64,000 bases of DNA from Actinomycetes bacterium (GTDB lineage Bacteria > Actinomycetota > Acidimicrobiia > Acidimicrobiales > Palsa-688): NCBI GenBank assembly GCA_021808665.1, contig JAKBBA010000018.1, positions 4,204 through 68,203 of the forward strand, written 5' to 3'. Below are positions 27,619 to 37,765 of the stretch, in pieces. Numbering within the stretch: the first letter of the stretch is position 1; each line of letters starts with the position of its first letter. Made by a program: the position numbers and the translations under genes. The notes below the pieces were generated by a model, which saw only the letters and a list, made by a program, of their open reading frames with translations, had not been told where the DNA came from and ran no database searches.

Positions 27619-27660
27619 ATCCCCGCAACGGGGGATTCCCGGGGGGATTATCGATCCCCC
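27619..27660. promoter_or_regulatory. double GGGGAT/ATCCCC dyad upstream of fbp
   Basis: Dyad 1: ATCCCC (27619-27624) and GGGGAT (27631-27636). Dyad 2: GGGGGAT (27642-27648) and ATCCCCC (27654-27660), 5-base loop. It lies 87-128 bases upstream of the fbp ATG and 40 bases past the cbbR stop, so it could be a fbp-prk operator or the cbbR terminator; there is no T-tract. Confidence 0.45.
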
Positions 27661-27699
27661 GCCGGCGGTGCTTGCGTATCGTGGCTGGCAGCTAGGGCT

Positions 27700-28581
27700 T
27701 CAGCGGGACCACTCCGCCAGGCCGATGACGTGATCGACGAACATCTGCGCGGTCGCCGGCAGGGTCCGCCCGGAGCAGACCACGAGGTGCCAGGCGCGCT
27801 GGAGCGGTAGAGGCTCCACCTCCCATTCGATGAGGCTTCCCTCCGCGAGCTCGCGCTCTACCGACGCCCTGGGCAAGAGGGTGACCCCAAGGCCCACCAA
27901 GGCGCACTCGCGTATCGCGCCGTTGGAGCCCAACGTCAGGCGGAGCGGGTTGATCCCCAGCTCCGCCAGCAGCTCGTCGGCGCTCAGGCGGGTTCCCGAG
28001 CCGGGCTCCCGGACGAGCCATGTTTGCTCGGCGAGAGCGCGCACGTCGAGAGCGGCCGGCTTCGAAGCAGCGGCGCTGACAAGGACGAGCTGGTGGGCTG
28101 AAGTGGCTCGAACCTCGAAGCCACCGGGCTCAGGCGGGCGTCCGGCGACCGCCAAGTCGACCTGGGACCTGTCCAGAGCCTCCCATACGCGGCGCCGGTT
28201 GGCGACCTCCAGGTCGACTCGTACGTGGGGGTGCTCCCGGCGGAATGAGGAAAGGAGGCTCGGCACGACGTGCTCGCCGGCTGTGGTGACCGCGGCGAGG
28301 CGAAGAGTGCCCTTCTCGGGGTCGGCGCTGGCGTTGACGGCGACAGCGGTTTCTTGCCACAGGCCTTCTATGCGCGCTGCGTAGTCGGCGAGGGTCCGCC
28401 CTGCGTCGCTGAGCCTCACCCCGCGTCCGTCGCGCTCCAGCAGAGCCACGCCGAGCTCCCGTTCTAGCGCTGCCACCGCCGCAGACACCGCCGGTTGGGT
28501 GACAAACAGGGCGTTAGCCGCTTCCCTGACCGACCCCATTTCTGCGACGGCGAGGAAGCTTCGAAGCTGATGCGGAGTCAC
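27700..28581 (-). CDS. cbbR: LysR-type regulator of the Calvin-cycle locus
   Basis: A 293-residue LysR-family activator. The N-terminal winged HTH is MTPHQLRSFLAVAEMGSVRE with ALFVTQPAVSAAVAALEREL, followed by the substrate-binding domain (LRLAAVTTAGEHVVPSLLSS near 95). The GTG at 28581 has AAGGA eight bases upstream. It is divergent from cbbL with 149 bases between, the classical cbbR-cbb layout in which CbbR senses metabolites such as RuBP or NADPH. The assignment to cbbR rests on this position plus family. Confidence 0.88.
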   Translation of the reverse strand: MTPHQLRSFLAVAEMGSVREAANALFVTQPAVSAAVAALERELGVALLERDGRGVRLSDAGRTLADYAARIEGLWQETAVAVNASADPEKGTLRLAAVTTAGEHVVPSLLSSFRREHPHVRVDLEVANRRRVWEALDRSQVDLAVAGRPPEPGGFEVRATSAHQLVLVSAAASKPAALDVRALAEQTWLVREPGSGTRLSADELLAELGINPLRLTLGSNGAIRECALVGLGVTLLPRASVERELAEGSLIEWEVEPLPLQRAWHLVVCSGRTLPATAQMFVDHVIGLAEWSR

Positions 28582-28620
28582 ATAAAGAATCCTTAATGAA
28601 TACGCGGAGATATTTCAATA
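28581..28620. promoter_or_regulatory. AT-rich candidate CbbR operator
   Basis: Only 12 of these 40 bases are G or C, in a GC-rich setting. It holds the near-palindrome TGAATA (28597-28602) / TATTTCA (28611-28617). It abuts the cbbR start, a usual place for a LysR recognition site. No exact T-N11-A box was confirmed. Confidence 0.45.
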
Positions 28621-28691
28621 GACACCTAGCTGATTGGTCGCGAGTATGGCTTGGCGAGCGGCGTCCCGAGCGTCGGAATAGGCCACTCGAA

Positions 28692-30188
<1,497 letters not shown>

Positions 30189-30224
30189 GCTGACCATCTC
30201 TACATCCACCGAAAGGTTTGTAAC

Positions 30225-30650
30225 ATGCATTTGACGCAAGGAACTTTCTCCTACCTGCCTGAGCTGACCGACGGGGAGATCACCTCGCAGATCGAGTACT
30301 CCCTGGCGCGCGGCTGGGCTTTGGCAGTGGAGTTCACCGACGATCCCCACCCTAGAAACACCTACTGGGAGATGTGGGGTCTTCCGATGTTCGACCTTGC
30401 CGACCCAGCAGGGGTGCTCGGGGAGGTAAAGCGCTGCCGGGACGCTTACCCGTCCCTTTATATACGCCTGTCGGCTTACGACGCTTCGCTCGGACGTCAG
30501 ACGACCGCCTTGGCTTTCATAGTGAACCGTCCCGCCTACGAACCTGGATTCCGGGTCGAAAGACAAGAGACCTCCGACCGCAGGATCCGCTACACGCTCC
30601 ACCCGTACGCGGCTGATCGGCCTCACTGGGAACGCTACGGGGAGCGCTGA
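30225..30650 (+). CDS. cbbS: RuBisCO small subunit
   Basis: Small subunit of the L8S8 form I enzyme; 141 residues. Recognised from [20 protein letters not shown], the [20 protein letters not shown] segment and [20 protein letters not shown]. The 35-residue C-terminal extension (residues about 105-141, [17 protein letters not shown]) is the beta-hairpin extension found in red-type small subunits. cbbX starts four bases past the stop. Confidence 0.96.
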   Translation: MHLTQGTFSYLPELTDGEITSQIEYSLARGWALAVEFTDDPHPRNTYWEMWGLPMFDLADPAGVLGEVKRCRDAYPSLYIRLSAYDASLGRQTTALAFIVNRPAYEPGFRVERQETSDRRIRYTLHPYAADRPHWERYGER

Positions 30651-30653
30651 GTT

Positions 30654-31679
30654 GTGTCTCAGGAAACCAGGCGCACCGCGTTCTCGTCCGGCGGAGCGCG
30701 ACCAGCGGGCGCGGGCGGCGCCGGCACAGCTCGCGTCGGGGCTGTCGCCGAGGCCGCTCGGGTCGACGAGTTGCCCGGCGTTTTGGCGGTCTTGGACGAC
30801 GACGACCGGCTCGACCTTCAGGTCGAAAGGTCCGGGTCGCAAGTCGACGAGGTGATCACGCGGCTAGAAGCGGAGCTGGTAGGACTCGCCCCGGTCAAGG
30901 CCAGGGTTCGGGAGGTCGCTGCGCTCCTGCTAGTCGACCGGGCCCGCAGACGTTTCGGCCTGGCCTCAGGCCGTCCGAACTTGCACATGTGCTTCACGGG
31001 AAGTCCCGGAACCGGCAAGACGACTGTAGCCCTGCGGATGGCGGAGCTGCTGCACCGGCTCGGCTACATACGCCGGAACAGTCTCGTCTCGGTGACACGA
31101 GACGATCTTGTCGGACAGTACATAGGCCACACCGCCCCCAAAACACGGGAAGTGCTCAAACGGGCGATGGGAGGCGTGCTGTTTATCGATGAGGCGTACT
31201 ACCTCTACAGGGCGGACAACGAACGCGACTACGGCCAAGAGACCATCGAAATCCTCCTGCAGGCCATGGAGAACGACAGGGACGATCTTGTGGTGATCCT
31301 CGCCGGTTACAAGGATCGTATGGACACGTTCTTTTCTTCCAACCCGGGTATGGCTTCCAGGGTGGCACACCACCTGGACTTTCCTGACTACGACACGGCG
31401 GAGCTTCTCGCGATCAGCCGTCTGATGCTCCAAGACCAAGGTTACGTCTTCGGTCCCGGAGCGGAGGAGGTCTTCGAGGCCTACCTTACCCGTCGCATGT
31501 CCCAGCCGCGCTTCTCCAACGCTCGCAGCGTCCGCAACGCCTTGGAACGGGCGAGACTGCGCCAAGCCTACAGGCTGGTATCGACCGCCGGGACGGTGAG
31601 CAAGGGCGACCTTATGACCATCGAGGGCGAGGACATAACCAAAAGCCGGGTGTTCGCCGATCCCGACGCCGGCTCGTAG
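30654..31679 (+). CDS. cbbX: red-type RuBisCO activase CbbX (AAA+)
   Basis: Remodels inhibited red-type RuBisCO by pulling on the large-subunit C-terminus; 341 residues. Walker A is GSPGTGKT at 116-123, the pore loop is in [12 protein letters not shown] near 153-164, Walker B is GVLFIDEA near 174-181, and sensor/arginine-finger region [17 protein letters not shown] follows. The first about 50 residues are an Ala/Gly/Arg-rich extension beyond the usual start (about 309 residues elsewhere); later starts cannot be excluded. GTG start at 30654. The large subunit ends in VLATPSF, consistent with a threading tail. Confidence 0.95.
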   Translation: MSQETRRTAFSSGGARPAGAGGAGTARVGAVAEAARVDELPGVLAVLDDDDRLDLQVERSGSQVDEVITRLEAELVGLAPVKARVREVAALLLVDRARRRFGLASGRPNLHMCFTGSPGTGKTTVALRMAELLHRLGYIRRNSLVSVTRDDLVGQYIGHTAPKTREVLKRAMGGVLFIDEAYYLYRADNERDYGQETIEILLQAMENDRDDLVVILAGYKDRMDTFFSSNPGMASRVAHHLDFPDYDTAELLAISRLMLQDQGYVFGPGAEEVFEAYLTRRMSQPRFSNARSVRNALERARLRQAYRLVSTAGTVSKGDLMTIEGEDITKSRVFADPDAGS

Positions 31680-31684
31680 CCAGA

Positions 31685-31704
31685 CCCGCCACGTTCGAGG
31701 CGGG
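31685..31704. terminator. hairpin between convergent cbbX and histidine kinase genes
   Basis: CCCGCC (31685-31690), 8-base loop, GGCGGG (31699-31704). It lies in the 37-base gap between converging genes and could act in both directions; no T-tract. Confidence 0.5.
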
Positions 31705-31716
31705 AGGGTCGGCGTA

Positions 31717-32904
31717 TCAGCACGACCTTAAGGGGACTTCCACGATCACCGTCGTGCCGCACCCGGCCGCCGAGCGCACCTCGAACCTGGCGCCGAGCAG
31801 CGCCGCCCGCTCGGCGAGGTTCGCAAGGCCGTAACATTCGCTTCGCAGTTGGGCGTCCAAGTCGAAGCCAACGCCGTCGTCGCTCACCTCGAAAAGCACG
31901 GACTCTTCAAGGCGGCGGAGGCGCACCTGAGCGCGCGACGCCCTCGCGTGTTTAGCGACGTTCTGCAGCGCTTCTTGGGCGATGCGGTACAAGGCGATCT
32001 CGACGTGACCTGCCAGCCGGCAGTCGTCGAGTTGCGCCTCGACGGTCAGGTCCGCCCCAAGATCGGCCGCCACGCTTGATATCGCGGCGGGCAGGCCGAG
32101 GTCGTCGAGGATCGTCGGGCGTAGACCTGCGATGGCTTTGCGCGTCTCGTCTAGGGCGTCTCTTATCAGCCTCGCAGCCGCAGATATCTGCTCCGAGTTT
32201 CCCGCGCCTGCTCTGTCGCTGGCGGCTGTCAAGTAGTACCCGGCGCTCACGAGCCGTTGGCTGACACCGTCGTGGATGTCGGCCGCTATGCGCCGCCGGT
32301 CCAGTTCTTGAAGTTCGATGGTGCGAGCGGCGAAGCGCTCAAGTTCGTGCTCTCTGACGGTCAACTTCTCGTAAAGGACGGCGTTGTCTACCATCCCGGC
32401 GACGAGATCCGCGACCCGGGCGAGTCGTTCGACGTCGCCGGCCCCAAAGTAGCGGGCCCTTCGGGAGTGCACGTTCAACACGCCGACCACAAGGCCCTGG
32501 GGCCGGCGCATCGGGACCGACACGAGGGATGCGAAATCCTCGCCGCGAAGAGCCGGGATGTAGCGGTAACGCGGATCCGCCCATTTGTCGTCGACCAGGG
32601 CGGCCTCGCCGGTGCGCGCCACCCAGCCCGCGATTCCGTCTCCGAGCTTCAAGCGGATAGTACCGGCGAGACCGGCGAAACGCTCTGGGGTCGCCCCTAC
32701 TAGGGTCAGCTCGCCCCGTTCGTGGTCGACGACGTGCACGAAGCAAGCGTCCGCCTGGGTGGCTCGCACTACCAGGCTAGCGACACTCCCGGCGAGGAGC
32801 CGTATGTCGCGCTCCGTGGAGCTCAGCTCGACGATCTGACCGAGAAGCCCTTCCCCGTCGGGCGCGGGCGCGCCAGGTGGTGTTAAGCGGATCGGCCCTG
32901 TCAC
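31717..32904 (-). CDS. GAF-domain sensor histidine kinase, NarL-partner type
   Basis: A 395-residue cytoplasmic kinase without membrane segments. A GAF domain covers about 35-180 (ADACFVHVVD, GIAGWVARTGEAALVDD, VLNVHSRRARYFGAGDV). The HisKA_3 phosphoacceptor is His 211 in AADIHDGVSQRLVSAGYYL, followed by LRPTILDDLGLPAA. The ATPase domain has the N box LQNVAKHARASRAQV, G1 VSDDGVGFD and a terminal GCGTTVIVEVPL. The GTG start overlaps the stop of the response regulator gene (GTGA). It is convergent with cbbX; a role in carbon metabolism is possible but not shown. Confidence 0.9.
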   Translation of the reverse strand: MTGPIRLTPPGAPAPDGEGLLGQIVELSSTERDIRLLAGSVASLVVRATQADACFVHVVDHERGELTLVGATPERFAGLAGTIRLKLGDGIAGWVARTGEAALVDDKWADPRYRYIPALRGEDFASLVSVPMRRPQGLVVGVLNVHSRRARYFGAGDVERLARVADLVAGMVDNAVLYEKLTVREHELERFAARTIELQELDRRRIAADIHDGVSQRLVSAGYYLTAASDRAGAGNSEQISAAARLIRDALDETRKAIAGLRPTILDDLGLPAAISSVAADLGADLTVEAQLDDCRLAGHVEIALYRIAQEALQNVAKHARASRAQVRLRRLEESVLFEVSDDGVGFDLDAQLRSECYGLANLAERAALLGARFEVRSAAGCGTTVIVEVPLRSC

Positions 32905-33617
32905 GTGAAGAGGCCTTCTCGCAGCGCTGTCGCCACGGCCTGGGTGCGGTCAGCCGCTCCTAACTTGCGTAGCAGGGAGCGTACGTGCGTTTTCACCGTC
33001 TCTTCTCCTATGAACAGGGCTTTAGCTATCGCCCGGTTCGAGAGGCCTTCGACGAGAAGTCCGAGCACTTCGCTCTCCCTTTGGCTCAGACCGAGATGGG
33101 ACCCAGCCCACAAGCCCCCTCGGTCGACCTGCGCTGCGCTTAGAGCGAGACGTCCGGCAAGCGCGGGATCCACAACGGTGTCACCGGACATGACCCGCTT
33201 GAGGTGTCCTAGGAGCTCTTGCGCCGACAGAGCCTTGGTGAGAAAACCGCGGGCTCCGGCTCGCATCGCCCTATAGAGGTATTGCTCGTCGTCGTAGACG
33301 GTGAGGAGCACGACCTTGAGCTGAGGGTAGTCGCCGAGCAGCTGCTCGCAAAGCTCCAAGCCGCTCATCTCGCGCATCCTCACGTCGAGCAGGGCTATGT
33401 CTGGACGGGCAGTCTCTACGAGCTTCGAAGCTTGGCGAGCGTCGGTGGTAGCGGCGACGATAACTGCGCGATCGGCGTGCGAGCTCAGCATCGCCCTCAG
33501 CCCGTCTATGACCATAAGATGATCGTCGACGACCAGAAGTCTCACAGGCCTGGTCGGTTCGCCGCCACGGGCGGGTTCGCCACCATCGGGGAGTCCCGGC
33601 GGCGGAGAACTGGTCAT
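32901..33617 (-). CDS. NarL/FixJ-type response regulator
   Basis: A 238-residue transcription factor paired with the adjacent kinase. The receiver has acidic residues in LLVVDDHLMV near 28-31, phosphoacceptor Asp 78 in IALLDVRM and the Lys in FLTKALSAQEL. The LuxR-type HTH is LSQRESEVLGLLVEGLSNRA with VKTHVRSLLRKLG. I chose the ATG at 33617; the open frame runs to 34007 but crosses the divergent gene. TATTGT ends 5 bases before this ATG and no ribosome-binding site is seen, so the mRNA may be leaderless. Confidence 0.9.
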   Translation of the reverse strand: MTSSPPPGLPDGGEPARGGEPTRPVRLLVVDDHLMVIDGLRAMLSSHADRAVIVAATTDARQASKLVETARPDIALLDVRMREMSGLELCEQLLGDYPQLKVVLLTVYDDEQYLYRAMRAGARGFLTKALSAQELLGHLKRVMSGDTVVDPALAGRLALSAAQVDRGGLWAGSHLGLSQRESEVLGLLVEGLSNRAIAKALFIGEETVKTHVRSLLRKLGAADRTQAVATALREGLFT

Positions 33618-33665
33618 AGCCAACAATACGACGCTGCGAGCCGGTCGCACGCGACGGAGCTGGAC

Positions 33666-33671
33666 TAGCCT
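33666..33671 (+). promoter_or_regulatory. -10 hexamer for the DUF4333-like gene
   Basis: TAGCCT ends 4 bases before the ATG at 33676 and 7 before the next in-frame ATG at 33679. The second spacing fits a leaderless start. Confidence 0.35.
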
Positions 33672-33675
33672 GGCG

Positions 33676-34083
33676 ATGATGCAGGCCTCTGAAGGCGTGG
33701 GAGCCACGACCGGGGCGCAGCCCTCGAAAACCGGCGGTGAGCAGGCGAAGGCCAGACGATCCCGGCGGGGGTACTTCCTGCCCGGAGTGATAGCCCTTGC
33801 GGTGCTTCTCGGTATCGGAACGGCCTTTGGGGCAGGAGACTTGGACCACCAAGCGCCCCGGGTTCTGTCCGGAGTTGAGGTGGCCTCCCAGGTCGAGCTG
33901 GGTCTGCAAGCCGAGGTAGGGGGCGCCAACCTGCCGTACGTGACATGCCCCGTTAGCGAACCGGTGATAGCCGGGCTCACCTTCGCATGCCTGGAACATC
34001 CCCACAACGGTCCTGTCAGGCCGATATCGGTGACCGAGATAGACGCCCACGGTCAGCTCCGGTTTGGTCTTCCCGGGTCTTGA
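33676..34083 (+). CDS. small membrane-anchored protein, DUF4333-like
   Basis: A 135-residue protein. Residues 1-32 are basic and cytoplasmic (KARRSRRG), residues about 33-52 form one membrane segment (YFLPGVIALAVLLGIGTAFG), and the rest is predicted outside. The outer part has VTCPVSEPVIAGLTFACLE with two cysteines and ISVTEIDAHGQLRF, the pattern of the DUF4333 domain of actinobacterial surface proteins. Function unknown. It is divergent from the response regulator gene and precedes pgsA by 48 bases. Confidence 0.65.
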   Translation: MMQASEGVGATTGAQPSKTGGEQAKARRSRRGYFLPGVIALAVLLGIGTAFGAGDLDHQAPRVLSGVEVASQVELGLQAEVGGANLPYVTCPVSEPVIAGLTFACLEHPHNGPVRPISVTEIDAHGQLRFGLPGS

Positions 34084-34118
34084 CGACCACTTTGGGGTCA
34101 TACGTCTGGTCGAGTCCG

Positions 34119-34124
34119 TAGACT
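34119..34124 (+). promoter_or_regulatory. -10 hexamer for a leaderless pgsA transcript
   Basis: TAGACT ends 7 bases before the ATG at 34132; no Shine-Dalgarno sequence is present. Confidence 0.4.
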
Positions 34125-34131
34125 CGCCGCT

Positions 34132-34770
34132 ATGGCGCAGAGCTTGGGATCTGGAGGGGACCGCATCCTAACGGTGCCGAACCTGATCACCACCGTCAGG
34201 CTGGCGCTGGTTCCTGTATTCGTGTGGCTCTTGCTACGACCCGACCGCCGCGGGTGGTACCCGGCGGCTCTGCTGTTGGGCGGACTCGGTATCACCGACG
34301 GTGTCGACGGTTTCGTCGCCCGCAGGTTCGACCAGGTCTCCACCGTCGGGAAGCTCCTGGACCCTATCGCCGACCGGCTGTTGTTAGGCGCTGCGGCGGT
34401 AGGCACGGTTGTCCTTGGCGCCATCCCGGTGTGGGTCGCCTGGCTTGCTATAGGGCGCGAGGCGATCGTCGCCGCCGGCTTTGTGCTGGTCAGCGCTCTC
34501 GGCGGAAAGCGCATGGACGTGAGCACGGCCGGCAAGGCGGGGACTTTCGGGCTGATGTGCGCCATCCCGCTCTTCCTCGCCGGTCACGCCGCTGACGACT
34601 GGCGCCGGGTGGCCGAGGATCTCGCATGGGTTTGCATAGTCCCCGGCCTCGTGTCGGGATGGTACGCGGTGGTCGGTTACTTCCACCCGGCCATCGAATC
34701 CGTCCGGGCGGGGCGTGAGGCCACCGCGGGGGCGACGTTGGCCAAGCAAACAGGCGAGCCGCCCAGATGA
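34132..34770 (+). CDS. pgsA: CDP-alcohol phosphatidyltransferase (PgsA-like)
   Basis: Integral-membrane enzyme, probably making phosphatidylglycerol phosphate from CDP-diacylglycerol; 212 residues. The catalytic CDP-alcohol motif is complete in TDGVDGFVARRFDQVSTVG followed by KLLDPIADR, giving all four metal-binding aspartates. The lead NLITTVRLALVPVFVWLLL and several hydrophobic segments fit the family. Substrate could be another alcohol such as inositol phosphate, so the symbol is tentative. The stop overlaps the next ATG (ATGA). Confidence 0.85.
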   Translation: MAQSLGSGGDRILTVPNLITTVRLALVPVFVWLLLRPDRRGWYPAALLLGGLGITDGVDGFVARRFDQVSTVGKLLDPIADRLLLGAAAVGTVVLGAIPVWVAWLAIGREAIVAAGFVLVSALGGKRMDVSTAGKAGTFGLMCAIPLFLAGHAADDWRRVAEDLAWVCIVPGLVSGWYAVVGYFHPAIESVRAGREATAGATLAKQTGEPPR

Positions 34771-37271
34771 AAGCGGTGATCATGGCGGGAGGCGAGGGAA
34801 CGAGGCTGCGCCCTTTGACCTCCAACCAACCCAAGCCGATGATGCCCGTCGCCAACAGGCCGATGATGGAGCACATCGTCGAGTTGCTCAAGGGACACGG
34901 CTTCGACGAGATAGTTGTGACCGTGGCGTTCCAGGCGAACGCTATCCGCACCTATTTCGGTAACGGAGCCGAGTTCGGCGTGAGGATGGCCTACGCGACC
35001 GAGGAGTCACCCCTAGGGACGGCTGGTTCGGTTAGAAACGCCATGGACGAGCTCGACGAGCCCTTCCTGGTCATATCCGGCGACGTCGTCACCGACATCG
35101 ACCTTGGGGCGCTCGTCGAGTTCCACCTCGCTAAGCGGTCGATCGCGACGATCGGGCTGAAAGAGACCCCCAACCCACTTGAGTTCGGGATTGTCATAAC
35201 CCGCCCGGACGGTGCGGTCGAGAGGTTCCTGGAGAAGCCTACCTGGGGACAGGTCTTCTCCGACACGATCAACACCGGCATCTACGTGCTCGACCCTTCG
35301 ATCTTCGACTACATCGAACCGCAGAAGGCAGTGGACTTCTCCTCCGACGTGTTCCCCAGGCTGCTAGACGACGCTAAACCGTTGTTCGGCTGCGTGGTCG
35401 ACGGCTACTGGGAGGACGTCGGAACACTCGAGGCGTACGTCAAGGTGCACCAAGACGTGCTCGACGGGCAGGTGCGCGTCGCTATCAGCGGTTTCAAGGT
35501 ACGAGACGGAGTCTGGTTCGGGGAGGGCTCGGAGATAGACCCGAACGCGAAAGTTGCCGGACCGGCAGTGATCGGCGACAACTGCCGGGTCGAGCCCGGC
35601 GCCCGCCTCGGCGAGTACACGGTGCTCGGATCCAACGTGAGGGTTGGCACCGACTGCGTCGTCGAACGTTCCGTCGTGCATGACAACGTCTACCTCGGAC
35701 CGGGTGTTCGCCTGAGGGGGGCAGTCGTCGGCCGTTCGAGCGACTTGCGGCGCGGGGCGCGCCTGGAAGAAGGCGTGGTGATCGGCGACGAGTGCTTTGT
35801 CGGAGATCATGCTGTGATCAACCCCGGGGTGAAGGTCTACCCGTTCAAGACGGTGGAGCAGGGCGCCGTCGTCAACTCGTCGATAGTGTGGGAGTCCCGA
35901 GGGGCCCGACACCTCTTCGGGCGGCGCGGTGTTGAGGGCCTCGCCAACGTGGATGTATCTCCGGAGCTGGCGGTGCGCCTGGCGATGGCTTTCGGTACGA
36001 CCATGAAGAAGGGGTCTACCGTCGTGGCTTCTCGTGACACGAGCCGTGCCGCCCGGGTGCTCAAGCGGGCGGTTATGGTGGGTCTGAACGCCGCCGGCGT
36101 AGACGTAGCTGACCTCGAGGTCGCCACCGTCCCGATCACGCGTTTCGCTGTCCGTAGCGAGCACGCCACAGCCGGCGTGTCGGTGCGACTGGTGCGCGAC
36201 GACCCGCAGTCGGTGCTGATCCGGTTCTTCGATTCGAGCGGCATCGACATATCCGAAGCGACGCAACGCAAAGTGGAGAGGCTGTTCTACAGAGAGGACT
36301 ACCGCCGGTCGCTGGCCGGAGAGATAGGTGAGTTGCGTTTCCCCAACCGAACAGCAGAGTTCTACACCGCCCGCCTGATGGACAGCGTCAACGCCGAAGC
36401 TCTGCGCTCGGCCCGCTTCAAGGTGGTCCTCGACTATGCGTACGGAGCGGCCAGTTTCATCATGCCCAACGTGCTCTCCAAACTCGGAGCGGACATCCTT
36501 TCGGTCAACCCTTACGCTTCGACGCGCCAGTCACTCGGCTTCGATCGTTGGGAGCACGCTGCCCAGGTATCGTCGTTGGTCAAAGCGTCGGGAGCTCAGC
36601 TCGGCGCCGTTATCGACCCCGACGGGGAGATGATCACTCTCGTGGACGACACGGGGGTGGTTCTAAGCGACGACCAGGCGTTGATGGCGGTCCTCAGCCT
36701 GGTCGTGCGCAACGGCGGCCAGCCTGGCGCCGGACCGACGAAAGTCGCTCTTCCGGTCTCCGTCAGCCGCCACGCCGAGCGGATCTGCGCCGCCGCAGGC
36801 GCCGAGTTGATCTGGACGAAGCTCTCGACGCCTTCGCTGATGGAGGCCGCTTCGAAGCCCGGGGTCCGGTTCGCCGCGAACCAGGAGGGCGGCTACATCT
36901 TCCCGGGTTTCCTGCCCGCATACGACTCGCTGGCAGCGTTAGTCGAGACCCTAGCCCTGCTTGCCGGCGAAAAGGTGAAGCTGTCGAGAGTAGTGTCCGC
37001 CTTGCCGGTACCCCGAATGGCGCATGAGTCTGTCGTAACCCCATGGGAGCGTAAAGGTCTTGTGATGCGGACGGTGATGGAGTGGGCAAGCGATCGAGAA
37101 GTTCTCCTGGTCGACGGCGTGAAAGCCATATACGACGACGGTTGGGCTCTAGTGCTACCCGATCCCGACGAACCCTTGTCCCATGTCTGGGCGGAGGCTT
37201 CCAGCGAAGCTGAAGCCACGGCTAGAGCCCAGGAGTTTGCCCGCAAGATACGTTCCGTAGCGAGGTCGTAG
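34767..37271 (+). CDS. sugar-phosphate nucleotidyltransferase fused to a degenerate phosphomannomutase domain
   Basis: An 834-residue protein in three parts. Residues 1-235 are a nucleotidyltransferase (MAGGEGTRLRPLTSNQPKPM, then VISGDVVTDIDL and EDVGTLEAYVKVH). Residues about 250-370 are a left-handed beta-helix with hexapeptide repeats (AVIGDNCRVEPGARLGEY). Residues about 380-830 resemble phosphohexomutases. The mutase half seems inactive: where TASHNP should carry the phosphoserine there is TAGVSVRLVRD (about 467), the metal loop reads DPDGEM instead of DPDGDR (about 615), and the sugar loop is GGYIFPGF. Similar chimeras occur in Actinobacteria and Cyanobacteria as mannose-1-phosphate guanylyltransferase-like proteins. 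Likely product is a GDP- or UDP-sugar for cell-surface glycans. Confidence 0.85.
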   Translation: MKAVIMAGGEGTRLRPLTSNQPKPMMPVANRPMMEHIVELLKGHGFDEIVVTVAFQANAIRTYFGNGAEFGVRMAYATEESPLGTAGSVRNAMDELDEPFLVISGDVVTDIDLGALVEFHLAKRSIATIGLKETPNPLEFGIVITRPDGAVERFLEKPTWGQVFSDTINTGIYVLDPSIFDYIEPQKAVDFSSDVFPRLLDDAKPLFGCVVDGYWEDVGTLEAYVKVHQDVLDGQVRVAISGFKVRDGVWFGEGSEIDPNAKVAGPAVIGDNCRVEPGARLGEYTVLGSNVRVGTDCVVERSVVHDNVYLGPGVRLRGAVVGRSSDLRRGARLEEGVVIGDECFVGDHAVINPGVKVYPFKTVEQGAVVNSSIVWESRGARHLFGRRGVEGLANVDVSPELAVRLAMAFGTTMKKGSTVVASRDTSRAARVLKRAVMVGLNAAGVDVADLEVATVPITRFAVRSEHATAGVSVRLVRDDPQSVLIRFFDSSGIDISEATQRKVERLFYREDYRRSLAGEIGELRFPNRTAEFYTARLMDSVNAEALRSARFKVVLDYAYGAASFIMPNVLSKLGADILSVNPYASTRQSLGFDRWEHAAQVSSLVKASGAQLGAVIDPDGEMITLVDDTGVVLSDDQALMAVLSLVVRNGGQPGAGPTKVALPVSVSRHAERICAAAGAELIWTKLSTPSLMEAASKPGVRFAANQEGGYIFPGFLPAYDSLAALVETLALLAGEKVKLSRVVSALPVPRMAHESVVTPWERKGLVMRTVMEWASDREVLLVDGVKAIYDDGWALVLPDPDEPLSHVWAEASSEAEATARAQEFARKIRSVARS

Positions 37272-37371
37272 ACCCCCGGCGTGCGAGGTCTTCAGCGCTA
37301 CCGGGTGCGCCAGGGCGAAGGGGGCGGCCGAGGCGACGCACGCCTGCGCCTTTACAGTATGTTGAGGGTTC

Positions 37372-37752
37372 ATGAACGTGCCGGAGCATCTTCGTTACAC
37401 CTCTGACCACGAATGGGCCCGTGACGACTCCGACGGCGTGAGGATCGGGATCACCGACTACGCCCAAGATTCGCTCGGCGATGTCGTCTTCGTCCAGCTT
37501 CCGACGCCCGGGAGGCGTGTAACCGCTGGCGAGTCGATAGCCGAAGTCGAGTCCACTAAGTCGGTGTCTGATATCTACGCGCCGATCGACGGTACCGTCA
37601 GCGAGGTTAACCAGGATCTGACGGACGCACCTCAGCGCCTGAACGAGGACCCCTACGGCGAGGGTTGGCTCTGCGTGATCACCCCTGACGGTGACACGCC
37701 CTTGGCGCCGCTCATGAACGCGGACGCCTACCGCGGTCTCATCGAGGGTTAG
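37372..37752 (+). CDS. gcvH: glycine cleavage system H protein
   Basis: Lipoyl-carrier of the glycine cleavage system; 126 residues. The lipoylated lysine is in VESTKSVSDIYAPIDG, with LRYTSDHEWA at the start and GITDYAQDSLGDVVFVQLP. TACAGT at 37353-37358 is a possible -10. First gene of a rightward run that ends with gcvPB, so transcription may reach the other glycine-cleavage genes. I looked for a glycine riboswitch in the 100-base leader and saw none. Confidence 0.95.
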   Translation: MNVPEHLRYTSDHEWARDDSDGVRIGITDYAQDSLGDVVFVQLPTPGRRVTAGESIAEVESTKSVSDIYAPIDGTVSEVNQDLTDAPQRLNEDPYGEGWLCVITPDGDTPLAPLMNADAYRGLIEG

Positions 37753-37765
37753 CCGGTCCGGGGTC

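Noticed and set aside
37272..37371. Possible glycine riboswitch before gcvH
   Set aside because: No tandem glycine-aptamer pattern could be recognised in the 100-base leader.
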